A DNA stretch of 64,000 nucleotides from an uncultured Aquimarina sp. (GTDB lineage: Bacteria; Bacteroidota; Bacteroidia; Flavobacteriales; Flavobacteriaceae). The DNA is taken from contig CANMLL010000002.1 in assembly GCA_947498775.1 (NCBI GenBank), positions 279,626-343,625 on the forward strand, in the 5' to 3' direction. The position numbers and the translations under genes were made by a program. This document shows positions 37,957 to 45,712 of the stretch, one piece after another. Position 1 is the stretch's first letter. Every line of letters starts with the position of its first letter. Under the pieces are notes generated by a model. It was not told the DNA's origin. It searched no databases and saw nothing but the letters and a program-made list of their open reading frames with translations.

Positions 37957-39141
37957 ATGAATCCTTCAACTTCTGGTTGGATAGAAAAGTTTTTAAACGA
38001 CCCGGATAATGACCAACAAATTTCAGACTGGTCCATTGACCAATTATATTCTGATTTGAGACGGGCTGGATTCATTTATGGAACATCTATCGATACAATT
38101 ATTTCTAACAAGTCGGATATTGTATATTCTGAAGAAGAAAAAACAAAAATCAACTTGTTTACGGCATTAGTGGTCACCTATCATGATACGATTGAAAATG
38201 CGAACAAGGAAGATTGCATAGAAGCCCTTGTTCAATTTTACAACTTTCTTGATACCAAAAAATCTTTTTTTTCCTTTACCAATGTACTTCCTGCTAACAA
38301 GAGTGAAAAATTAGAAAAGATTATTCATGCCCGCATACAGACCAATGAGTCTATTTTTAAAAAGAATTTTAGTCACTTGTTAACAAATGCTTTACTTTTT
38401 ATAGATGTATTGGCTTTTGATTACTACCTGATCCATGATAAAAATCCATTTGAGTATGCAGCAAAAATGGAAGAAACCCTTACAAATACAGTCTTTTTGG
38501 CTCTTAATTCTAAAGAAAAACAAGATGAATACGATCAATTATTGGTTAAACTATTTGCTTCATCGGTTAGATACACAGATATTTCTACAGAAGAAGAAGC
38601 TAGTTTTGACTATATAGAATTAGATCCCTATACCGATGAGATTGAAAAAAAATATATCTTGGATCTCACCAGCATGGCCGTGTGGAATGATAAAAAATTA
38701 GATAAAGGAGAACAAACTTTTATGTCTACTCTTGGAGCTGAATTAGAAATCCCCGAAGATATAGTGAATGAATCTGTTAATTTGGTGCAAGTATTTATAA
38801 GTGATCATAAGGATCAAATCTCTTACTTCAACTACTCTCACCCTGCTTTACATTTTTATCAACAAACATCCAAAACAGTAAGCGTATTAATTTTAAGAAA
38901 CAAAAAGAGATTGATCAAAGAAATTTCTGAGAGCAAGGATCTAATGATATTATTAGGACAATCAACTGTAAGGGATTTATCAAAGGAAGAGAAAAAACAA
39001 GTAAAACAACAATTATTAGACATTTGTAAAACGATTCCTTCTCTTGCCATTTTTATTCTCCCGGGAGGAAGTTTGTTATTACCTCTTCTGGTAAAATTTA
39101 TCCCTCAGTTATTACCTTCTGCTTTTAACGAGAATAAATAA
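37957..39141 (+). CDS. LETM1-related biofilm-associated protein
   Basis: A 394-residue soluble protein, mostly helical. Its C-terminus (SKEEKKQVKQQLLDICKT, then IFILPGGSLLLPLLVKFIP) closely resembles the LETM1 ribosome-binding-like region (LPGGSLLLPL). This fits the family named LETM1-related biofilm-associated protein in Flavobacteriaceae. The role is not known in mechanism. The gene is monocistronic and ends before a palindromic repeat element. Confidence 0.8.
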   Translation: MNPSTSGWIEKFLNDPDNDQQISDWSIDQLYSDLRRAGFIYGTSIDTIISNKSDIVYSEEEKTKINLFTALVVTYHDTIENANKEDCIEALVQFYNFLDTKKSFFSFTNVLPANKSEKLEKIIHARIQTNESIFKKNFSHLLTNALLFIDVLAFDYYLIHDKNPFEYAAKMEETLTNTVFLALNSKEKQDEYDQLLVKLFASSVRYTDISTEEEASFDYIELDPYTDEIEKKYILDLTSMAVWNDKKLDKGEQTFMSTLGAELEIPEDIVNESVNLVQVFISDHKDQISYFNYSHPALHFYQQTSKTVSVLILRNKKRLIKEISESKDLMILLGQSTVRDLSKEEKKQVKQQLLDICKTIPSLAIFILPGGSLLLPLLVKFIPQLLPSAFNENK

Positions 39142-39147
39142 AATGAT

Positions 39148-39319
39148 TATCCGTAATATGTAATAATGTAATTCTTTAGCGTCATGCCAAACCTGCCAGC
39201 ATTACCGCAGGTAGGTAGGTTTATTTCGGAATCTCATTTTCGTTCATAGACAATCAGTTATAATGAGAACCTGAAACGAGTTTAGGTTGACGATTGTGGC
39301 ATATGATACATTACGGATA
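39148..39319. mobile_element. MITE/REP-like palindromic element
   Basis: A 172-bp imperfect inverted repeat between two convergent genes. Termini TATCCGTAAT and ATTACGGATA are exact complements. Inside, CGTCATGCC...TTTCGGAATCTCATT mirrors AATGAGAACCTGAAACGAG...TTAGGTTGACG. A secondary palindrome of AACCTGCC/GCAGGTAGGTAGGTT is inserted in one arm. It carries no gene. A similar CCTGCCTGCCTGGCGG stretch lies near 63231-63246 beside the IS4 transposase. Confidence 0.55.
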
Positions 39320-39333
39320 TTCAATTAAATAAA

Positions 39334-39957
39334 TTATATCTCAAGTTTTTCTAGTTCTTCGTAATTATGTTTCAATTTTCTAGTCAAAATCCCATAAACG
39401 ATTCTATAAAATAAAGCTATTATTCCCATAAATATAGCCAAAACTATAATCGTTATCATAATAATTATATAGACAGGCACCTGTTCTTGTGATCCATCCA
39501 CTTTATATTTGTCTGTAAAAATTGCAATGTAACTTACTAGTATTACTGCGGTAAGTGACAAAAAACTAATGATCGTCCAGACGTAGTATTTTACCGTTTT
39601 TCTGGTATTTAGGATATTTTGCATTAATACTTTTGCAGAGTCTGTGGTCTGAATTCTTTTATAATTTAAGTAAAACCTAATAATAAAATATCCAAGTATA
39701 ACATAAGACAATACGGTAGAAAAAGTAGAAAATCCTTTTAATTCGTAAACCTCAAAATTTTCATAATTCCCGCTTACTCGCACTAGTATATCTATAGAAG
39801 CCCAAAGAACAAACTCTAAGATACTTATAATAAAAATCCATTTAACACTCGAAGAAGATTTCTTCAGTATCATCTGATAGATCTCTTTATAGGACAATTT
39901 GGGCAGTACTTCTTCCTGCCTCTTCCAATCTTGTTTTAATAATTCTAATTCGTCCAT
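39334..39957 (-). CDS. Four-helix membrane protein, possible anti-sigma partner
   Basis: A 207-residue protein with four hydrophobic helices in two pairs (about 40-60, 80-100, 125-150 and 165-190) and a charged N-terminal cytoplasmic stretch (MDELELLKQDWKRQEE). It starts 6 bp downstream of an ECF sigma gene. It shows no zinc-finger or classic anti-sigma motif. By position it may restrain the sigma factor from the membrane; that is inference. Confidence 0.7.
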   Translation of the reverse strand: MDELELLKQDWKRQEEVLPKLSYKEIYQMILKKSSSSVKWIFIISILEFVLWASIDILVRVSGNYENFEVYELKGFSTFSTVLSYVILGYFIIRFYLNYKRIQTTDSAKVLMQNILNTRKTVKYYVWTIISFLSLTAVILVSYIAIFTDKYKVDGSQEQVPVYIIIMITIIVLAIFMGIIALFYRIVYGILTRKLKHNYEELEKLEI

Positions 39958-39963
39958 ATGGGG

Positions 39964-40458
39964 TTAGGGATTTAATATTTTTTTCAATTTTGTCTTAACT
40001 CGGTTCATCTTTACCCTGGCATTTACTTCACTAATACCCATTGTTTCGGCTATTTCTTTGTATGATTTATCTTCAAGATATAAAAAAACCAAAGCCTTTT
40101 CAATATCGTTTAGCTGTTTTACAGCCGAATACATAAGCTTTAGTTGTTGTTCTACTTCATCATCATATTCTTCAGCCTTTATTTTAAAGTTTATCGATTC
40201 TATATCGGTAGTACTTAAACTCCTTTTAGATTTACGATATAAAGTAATCGCTGTATTTAACGCCACTCTATACATCCAGGTACTAAATTTTGCATCACCT
40301 CTAAATTTTGGATACGCCTTCCAGAGTTGAATTGTAATCTCCTGAAACAAATCATTATGCGAGTCAGGATCATTTGTATAAATTCTACAAACCTTGTGCA
40401 CAATATTCTGATTTTGCTCAAGGTTGGTTACAAAACTATGTTCTAATTCTTTGTTCAC
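39964..40458 (-). CDS. ECF-type RNA polymerase sigma-70 factor
   Basis: A 164-residue sigma factor with region 2 (DLFQEITIQLWKAYPKFRGDAKFSTWMYRVALNTAI) and region 4 (LEDKSYKEIAETMGISEVNARVKMNRVKTKL). The pairing with a small membrane protein, rather than FecR and a TonB receptor, sets it apart from the sigma factor at 7858-8379. It is divergent from the BLUF photoreceptor across 180 bp. Targets are unknown. Confidence 0.92.
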   Translation of the reverse strand: MNKELEHSFVTNLEQNQNIVHKVCRIYTNDPDSHNDLFQEITIQLWKAYPKFRGDAKFSTWMYRVALNTAITLYRKSKRSLSTTDIESINFKIKAEEYDDEVEQQLKLMYSAVKQLNDIEKALVFLYLEDKSYKEIAETMGISEVNARVKMNRVKTKLKKILNP

Positions 40459-40593
40459 TGTTGACTGTTACATCTTATATGTAGTAAAAAAAAGATTTCC
40501 GTTACAAATAAATAGTAAGGTTTATCAAATTCGATTTCCTACGCTTCTTAAAATTAAGCTTTTGCAAATCCAAAATAACAACAAAATATCCTT

Positions 40594-40601
40594 TATATTT
40601 G
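40594..40601 (+). promoter_or_regulatory. Candidate -7 box (TATATTTG) upstream of BLUF gene
   Basis: Matches TAnnTTTG 36 bp before the BLUF ATG; a TTG upstream is too far away for a standard -33. Confidence 0.3.
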
Positions 40602-40637
40602 AGTATAATTTTATTTACCCCTCATTATCTAAGCGAT

Positions 40638-41045
40638 ATGATAAAATTTGTAATATATACAAGTAAGACTTCTACATCCTTATCCAAAATAGCACTTAAT
40701 GCCCTAATTGTCAAATCGAGGCATAATAATAAAGAAAATCTAATCACTGGTATCTTATTGCATATAAATGGGGTTTTTCTTCAATATATTGAAGGTCCTG
40801 AAGATAAGATTGACCAATTATACCAAAAGATAAAAGAAGATGATAGACATAAGGATTTGAAGATATTAGAATCTGGTTTAAGAGAAACCAGAAAATATAA
40901 TGAATGGCAAATGCTCTTTAAAAAAATCACTTTAGCAGAGCTATACCAACTTATTGGAAACAAAAAAGACGATTTAAAAAATATCAACATGCCTCTGATA
41001 GACCATGATATGGCAAAACAGATCTTTGAGCAATTCCAGATTTAA
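40638..41045 (+). CDS. BLUF-domain blue-light photoreceptor
   Basis: I start at the ATG at 40638, which opens the fold directly (MIKFVIYTS); an upstream TTG is unlikely. The 135-residue product is a single BLUF domain with a short tail. The key residues match AppA at exact spacing: Y7, N31, Q49, W90 and M92 (AppA Y21, N45, Q63, W104, M106, from memory). It should bind FAD and respond to blue light. No output domain is fused, so it acts through a partner protein. Next to it are a divergent sigma factor and a LytTR regulator on the same strand. Confidence 0.9.
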   Translation: MIKFVIYTSKTSTSLSKIALNALIVKSRHNNKENLITGILLHINGVFLQYIEGPEDKIDQLYQKIKEDDRHKDLKILESGLRETRKYNEWQMLFKKITLAELYQLIGNKKDDLKNINMPLIDHDMAKQIFEQFQI

Positions 41046-41341
41046 TTTTTTTTGATTGATCTATGGCGTTATTAGTTACATAACCATATTTTGTACACCT
41101 ATTAAATTATTATAAATCCATTCGTGTACTTGTTTCTTTTTTTTTTCATACATTTAAAATTAAGATGGACTAAAAAATTGCTATTGATTCTTTTTACCCC
41201 TAATCTTTGTGGATTTGTACAAAAATGTTATTCTCGATAGTGTATCCACTTTTTTTTGATCCTAATATCCAAAACACATTGTTATAGCAACTTCCTATAT
41301 CGGGAAGTAAATATTTTTTAAAATTATTAAACCTAGCAAAA

Positions 41342-42079
41342 ATGAAATGTTTTCTGATAGGGGGCTATAGCGATTCACAACAAAATATTGAAGCCTATAT
41401 ACAGGCCAATTTCTTTTATATACAGATTTATGGAAGGATTTATTCGTATTCAGAAGCCGAAAAAAGTATTCATAAAATACAGCCAGAGCTTCTTATTTTG
41501 GATGTAGATGAGCATGCAGAAAATAATGCCCTTGATCTATTAAAAAAAACACGCAAGTATAACATAGATGTATTAGTAATTCTTGAAGAAGGTCTCAAAA
41601 TCACAACATATCTTACCAAAAACAATATCTCATTTATTAATAAACCCTTAGATCCTAATGAATTAAGATATCATCTAAGTGGAATATATGTAAATAGAAC
41701 CAAAGAAAAAGAATTGTATCAAATCCTAGATAGAATTCGTAATACAGCTCCAAAAAAAAGAATCGCTATCCCGCAGGAAAAACAAATACAAATGATTCCT
41801 ATAAGTGATATTATGTATATCGAAGCCGACATCAACTATTGCCAGGTTTATATTCAAGATGAAAAGTCAATCCTAGTATCCAAAACATTAAAAAGTTTTG
41901 AGCAACAACTCTTTAACAATAGTGAATTTTATAGAATACATCAATCTTACTTAATCAACTTAAACTATATAAGTAAAATTATTAAGACTAAATTACCACA
42001 GGTAATAATGACAAATGGAGATATTCTAACAGTTTCAAGATCAAAAAAGACAGACTTTTTAAACCACCTGTTAAAGTAA
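41342..42079 (+). CDS. LytTR response regulator with divergent receiver
   Basis: A 245-residue protein: a receiver-like domain (about 1-115) with the phosphoacceptor-region LILDVDE and a late Lys (INKPLD), then a LytTR DNA-binding domain (IPISDIMYIEADINYCQVYI..., SYLINLNYISKI). The receiver's N-terminal acidic pocket is not obvious (MKCFLIGGYSDS), so phosphorylation is uncertain. No histidine kinase is adjacent. The first copy of a dispersed repeat begins at its stop codon. Confidence 0.85.
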   Translation: MKCFLIGGYSDSQQNIEAYIQANFFYIQIYGRIYSYSEAEKSIHKIQPELLILDVDEHAENNALDLLKKTRKYNIDVLVILEEGLKITTYLTKNNISFINKPLDPNELRYHLSGIYVNRTKEKELYQILDRIRNTAPKKRIAIPQEKQIQMIPISDIMYIEADINYCQVYIQDEKSILVSKTLKSFEQQLFNNSEFYRIHQSYLINLNYISKIIKTKLPQVIMTNGDILTVSRSKKTDFLNHLLK

Positions 42080-42174
42080 AGAACCTCGGGGCAAACCCAC
42101 GAGGCATTTGTAGGCAACTGATTTTTGATTTCGAGGCACGCCTCGGAACATTTAAATCTCGATTATCGAGTAAA
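42075..42174. repeat. Dispersed 100-bp repeat, copy A
   Basis: About 90% identical to copy B at 62563-62664. It has three hairpins in a row: CCTCG...CGAGG, CGAGGC/GCCTCG, and CTCGATTATCGAG. It starts at the stop codon of the LytTR gene. Confidence 0.8.
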
Positions 42175-42220
42175 TTATCTTCTTCTAAACGATTTCAAAT
42201 AAAAAAATACATAAAAAGAA

Positions 42221-42248
42221 AAACTACCATCGTAAAAGATGATAGTTT
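42221..42248 (-). terminator. Minus-strand intrinsic terminator
   Basis: AAACTA-CATC and GATG-TAGTTT arms with a 6-nt loop, followed on the minus strand by TTTTTCTTTTT. Confidence 0.7.
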
Positions 42249-42281
42249 ATCTACCTAACCTACCTTAAATCCAGAATATAA

Positions 42282-42341
42282 GGTGTTCCAATTGTTTTCT
42301 AAATAAACTTCTACATAAAACCAGAAAACAATTAAAACACC
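42282..42341 (-). repeat. 19-bp inverted repeat (long hairpin)
   Basis: GGTGTT..AATTGTTTTCT and AGAAAACAATT..AACACC pair over 17 of 19 positions around a 22-nt loop. It begins 7 bp past the stop of the 24-aa peptide on the minus strand. Confidence 0.7.
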
Positions 42342-42348
42342 CAGGCTC

Positions 42349-42423
42349 TTACATAGTCACAAAGCACACTGTAAACAATGATATTGCAACAAGAAACATC
42401 ATATAGACATCTATCTTTTTCAT
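42349..42423 (-). CDS. Candidate 24-aa membrane peptide
   Basis: The frame MKKIDVYMMFLVAISLFTVC... is one hydrophobic helix with a positive N-terminus, like a small membrane protein or type I toxin-like peptide. Strong hairpins follow downstream on the same strand, which supports a real transcript, but length alone gives little statistical support. Confidence 0.35.
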   Translation of the reverse strand: MKKIDVYMMFLVAISLFTVCFVTM

Positions 42424-42515
42424 AACTGTTTTTAGTATATCAATTATAACTAAGCCAAGTAGCATAGTAATGCAGCTTTTATGACTTATCTATAATTATT
42501 AAAACTATTTCTGGA

Positions 42516-42677
42516 TTATAGAGAAGAATCGGATAATTGTTGCTGGCTATTATCGCCAGTGTACCCCGTATCAACAATTTTAATTTCTTCTTGATTTTGA
42601 ACTTTTTTCAAAACATGATTGACGGCAAGTGCCGAAGCAATAATAACTACTAAAAATAAAACGTAACTTTTTTTCAT
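42516..42677 (-). CDS. Small single-pass membrane protein, 53 aa
   Basis: The ATG at 42677 opens MKKSYVLFLVVIIASALAV, a membrane anchor or signal, followed by a charged, soluble tail rich in Gln, Asp and Ser. Upstream in-frame codons look non-coding. I do not recognise a family. It lies 92 bp upstream of the 24-aa peptide on the same strand, and both would end at the hairpins near 42221-42341. Confidence 0.5.
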   Translation of the reverse strand: MKKSYVLFLVVIIASALAVNHVLKKVQNQEEIKIVDTGYTGDNSQQQLSDSSL

Positions 42678-42858
42678 AACAAGTATATTTAAGGTTAAAC
42701 ATTTACACATTAATAAATTTGGGTAAAAATATTGTGCAATTATACGACGTGAATGAATCATTAAGATTCTCTAGGGGTAATGAATTGAAGTTTACGTTAA
42801 AAACTCTGAATGCTAAGTTGGTGATTTACAACTGTTTGTCAAAAATTCAATTATTATT

Positions 42859-42975
42859 ATGTGCTTACTTTTTATTATTTTGATCAATCTAATTATTATT
42901 TGGTTCATTTCAAGACTGTTTCGACACCCTAAAAATCTAATAAACAACAAGTTAAACGTATTAAAGTTATGGTAA
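42859..42975 (+). CDS. Candidate 38-aa membrane peptide
   Basis: The frame MCLLFIILINLIIIWFISRL... is one hydrophobic segment followed by a basic tail (RLFRHPKN, NNKLNVLK). No family is recognised. AT-rich DNA makes hydrophobic frames common by chance, so this is tentative. Confidence 0.28.
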   Translation: MCLLFIILINLIIIWFISRLFRHPKNLINNKLNVLKLW

Positions 42976-43147
42976 AACCATAATATTTATTACGGTAAAA
43001 TTAATCCTTGCAACATTTTTACAGTATTTTAGGTAAAAAACCAATCAAAAAACCGTACTAAAACGATACGTATACAGGAAAATTTATTAGGATAATTCTT
43101 ACACTCACAAAACCTGCATTCCAATAGCATATTCGATCTTAAGAAAT

Positions 43148-43155
43148 TATCTTTG
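43148..43155 (+). promoter_or_regulatory. Candidate -7 box (TATCTTTG)
   Basis: Exact TAnnTTTG match 21 bp before the NADH dehydrogenase ATG; no clear -33 TTG. Confidence 0.4.
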
Positions 43156-43176
43156 TAAAACAATTGTAAATGGATT

Positions 43177-44472
43177 ATGAATATACCTTTCACTAATTTG
43201 CCAAGATTGGTAATTATTGGCGGTGGTTTTGCTGGAGTTGCTTTAGCCAGAAAAATGATAAAAGAAGATGTGCAACTGGTATTATTAGATAGGCATAACT
43301 ATCATACTTTCCAGCCACTGCTTTATCAAGTATCTACTTCATCTTTAGAACCTGATTCGATAGCATACCCACTAAGAAAAATAGTAAAAAGTGGTCAGAA
43401 CACCTACTTCAGAATGGCAGAAGTAGAAGCTATTGATCCTAATAATAAAAAAATACAAACAAATATTGGAGCTGTTTCTTACGACTATTTGGTAATTGCA
43501 ACAGGGGCAAAAACCAATTTTTTTGGCAATGCAACCATCCAAAATAATGCAATGCGCATGAAAAATCTTCCGCAAGCATTAAATCTGCGTAGTTTGATGC
43601 TGGAAAATCTGGAACAAGCTGTAATTACAACAGACCCAGAAAAGAGGAAAGAGTTATTAAGTTTTGTACTTGCTGGAGCTGGACCTACAGGAGTTGAATT
43701 AGCAGGAGGTATAGCCGAACTAAAGCTTAATGTTTTGCCCAAAGATTATCCGGATATGGATTTTAGCGAAATGGAAATTCATTTGATCGAAGGAGCACCG
43801 CGTATTTTGCCACCTATGAGTGAAAACGCTTCTAAAAAGGCTACCAAATTCCTGGAAAAACTTGGCGTCCATATTCATTTAAATACACAGGTAACCAATT
43901 ATCAGGATAACCTGGTAAATACCAACACAGATCTGTCACTAAAAACAGCCACATTTATATGGTCTGCCGGTGTGACGGGCGCACCGGTTGCAGGAATAAA
44001 AGCAGACTCTCTAATGCCGAGAGCAAACCGATATAAAGTGAATCAGTTTAATCAAATTGATGGTTACAAAAATATTTTTGCCATTGGTGATATCTCTGTA
44101 ATGGCGACCAAAACTTATCCCAAAGGCCACCCTATGGTAGCGCAACCAGCAATACAACAAGGAAATCATCTGGCAAAAAATTTTAAGAGACACCTTAAAG
44201 GAAAAGATATGATTCCTTTTAAATATTTCGACAAAGGATCAATGGCCACAATCGGCCGTAACAAAGCCGTTGTTGATTTAGGTAAATTTAGATTTGGAGG
44301 TTTTTTTGCATGGTTTATCTGGATGTTTATTCATCTTTGGTTCCTGGTAGGTTTCAGAAATCGATTTATTACCTTTTTTAACTGGGTATATAATTATATC
44401 AACTATGACAAGGCAGCTAGATTAATTATAAGACCTTTCAAGAATGATAATGGTTCTGTAGAAAGAGTCTAG
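43177..44472 (+). CDS. ndh: Type II NADH dehydrogenase (NAD(P)/FAD oxidoreductase)
   Basis: A 431-residue flavoprotein. An N-terminal FAD motif (VIIGGGFAGVALA), a central NAD motif (VLAGAGPTGVELAGG) and the late FAD motif (NIFAIGDISVM) are all present. The C-terminal part has the hydrophobic/aromatic membrane-associating segment (FFAWFIWMFIHLWFLVGF) typical of NDH-2. The reaction is electron transfer from NADH to quinone without proton pumping. It is monocistronic with a -7 box just upstream. Confidence 0.9.
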   Translation: MNIPFTNLPRLVIIGGGFAGVALARKMIKEDVQLVLLDRHNYHTFQPLLYQVSTSSLEPDSIAYPLRKIVKSGQNTYFRMAEVEAIDPNNKKIQTNIGAVSYDYLVIATGAKTNFFGNATIQNNAMRMKNLPQALNLRSLMLENLEQAVITTDPEKRKELLSFVLAGAGPTGVELAGGIAELKLNVLPKDYPDMDFSEMEIHLIEGAPRILPPMSENASKKATKFLEKLGVHIHLNTQVTNYQDNLVNTNTDLSLKTATFIWSAGVTGAPVAGIKADSLMPRANRYKVNQFNQIDGYKNIFAIGDISVMATKTYPKGHPMVAQPAIQQGNHLAKNFKRHLKGKDMIPFKYFDKGSMATIGRNKAVVDLGKFRFGGFFAWFIWMFIHLWFLVGFRNRFITFFNWVYNYINYDKAARLIIRPFKNDNGSVERV

Positions 44473-44501
44473 GATTTTTTAATTTGAAGTCATTAAAACT
44501 T

Positions 44502-45338
44502 TTAATTGTCTTCATAAAACAATTTTGAAGGTAAGTCTAAGAATTTTTCTCTGGAAATTTGAGTTCCTTCTGTTGGAGGTTTTATAGATATAGTATCTGA
44601 AAAGAATGAAATTTTATCAAATCTAAGTAGTTTTTTTCCCTCCTTTAATTCTACTATTAAACCAGGAAGCCCCCAATATCCTCTTGGACCATGCTTAATT
44701 GGGATTTCAGTAGTATACCATGCTTCTACAGGAATATCCGAATTTCTTAAAATAGCTTTGTGACAGACATAACGATCAATTTTCTTATGCTCATTGGTGA
44801 TCTCCCAGTCCTGCTGTTTCATATTTTCATCGATCAAAAATGATCGCATTCGATAATCAAAAATATAAACCCTTAACGAACTGATCTTTTTCATTAACTC
44901 GAGATCTATATAAACAATTTCTGAGTCATAATAATTGATTAATCCCTTACTTATTACATGCCCGCTCTTTGTAGTAACCTGCTTCATAACCGTATCATTA
45001 TTTACCTTTTCTTGAGGGTAATATAAAGACCGTCTTCCGTCAATCTTTAAAACCGTGGTATATTCATACTCAGGAATGTTTTCTAAGTCAAAATCATATT
45101 TTTCACTTTCGACAATTATCTTTTTTAAAGAATCTACTCTTCTTCTAACGTCTACATAAAGTGAATCCGGATCATTTTCGGGCAAAGCTGATTCACTTAA
45201 AGATACAGATGTAATAAACCCTGATTGTTTTTTCTTTGATTTTGCTGCGGTTCTTTTGTCTTTATAAAATACTGTGAACTGCTGCGCATTTGAGCACAAG
45301 GTACTCATCGCTATTACTAGATATACTATTTCTCTCAT
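44502..45338 (-). CDS. GLPGLI family protein
   Basis: A 278-residue protein with a signal peptide (cleavage near CSNAQ) and the family signature GYWGLPGLIVELK at about residues 220-232. GLPGLI proteins are found in Bacteroidota, often near TonB receptors, and their function is unknown. Here a TonB receptor gene lies divergently, 374 bp away. It is convergent with the ndh gene. Confidence 0.9.
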   Translation of the reverse strand: MREIVYLVIAMSTLCSNAQQFTVFYKDKRTAAKSKKKQSGFITSVSLSESALPENDPDSLYVDVRRRVDSLKKIIVESEKYDFDLENIPEYEYTTVLKIDGRRSLYYPQEKVNNDTVMKQVTTKSGHVISKGLINYYDSEIVYIDLELMKKISSLRVYIFDYRMRSFLIDENMKQQDWEITNEHKKIDRYVCHKAILRNSDIPVEAWYTTEIPIKHGPRGYWGLPGLIVELKEGKKLLRFDKISFFSDTISIKPPTEGTQISREKFLDLPSKLFYEDN

Positions 45339-45712
45339 TTTCGATTGATGAATTAAACACTAAACCACCTTACACTTGCGGTGCAGGGGTTTTGATACAC
45401 AATACATTGCTTTTTGTCACTTGTTAAAAGTTATTTGGTATAGGAATAGACAACAGACAACTTTTAACACATAACTTTTAACTAGCAACAGTATTGAAAA
45501 ACAGATTCTCTCAAATTAATAAAGCGATGCAATAAAATTGCAGGGCTTTAACCCACATCTGAGACCAGTAAAAGTAGTTAATATTCTTTTAACTAAAAAA
45601 TTAGTTGAAATAAATACAATTGATCCTCCCTTTTTAACAATTCGGTCATTTTGAATTTCAATTCTTCAGCCCATCCTTCATTTTTGAACCATCAATCAAA
45701 GAAATACTAAGC
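45339..45712. other. Divergent promoter region with decamer repeats
   Basis: 374 bp. GTTAAAAGTT (45423-45432) has inverted copies AACTTTTAAC at 45459-45468 and 45473-45482. These may be operator sites or repeat debris. No gene was seen. Confidence 0.45.

Larger units (their letters stand above)
42080..42515. other. Region with repeat copy A, tiny ORF and strong hairpins
   Basis: Holds the rest of the dispersed repeat, hairpins at 42221-42248, 42263-42283 and 42282-42341, and a 24-codon minus-strand reading frame at 42349-42423. These look like the 3' portion of a minus-strand transcript. Confidence 0.5.
42762..43176. other. Intergenic region upstream of NADH dehydrogenase gene
   Basis: Mostly AT-rich. 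It holds a possible 38-codon plus-strand frame at 42859-42975 and a -7 box at 43148-43155; nothing else stood out. Confidence 0.45.
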
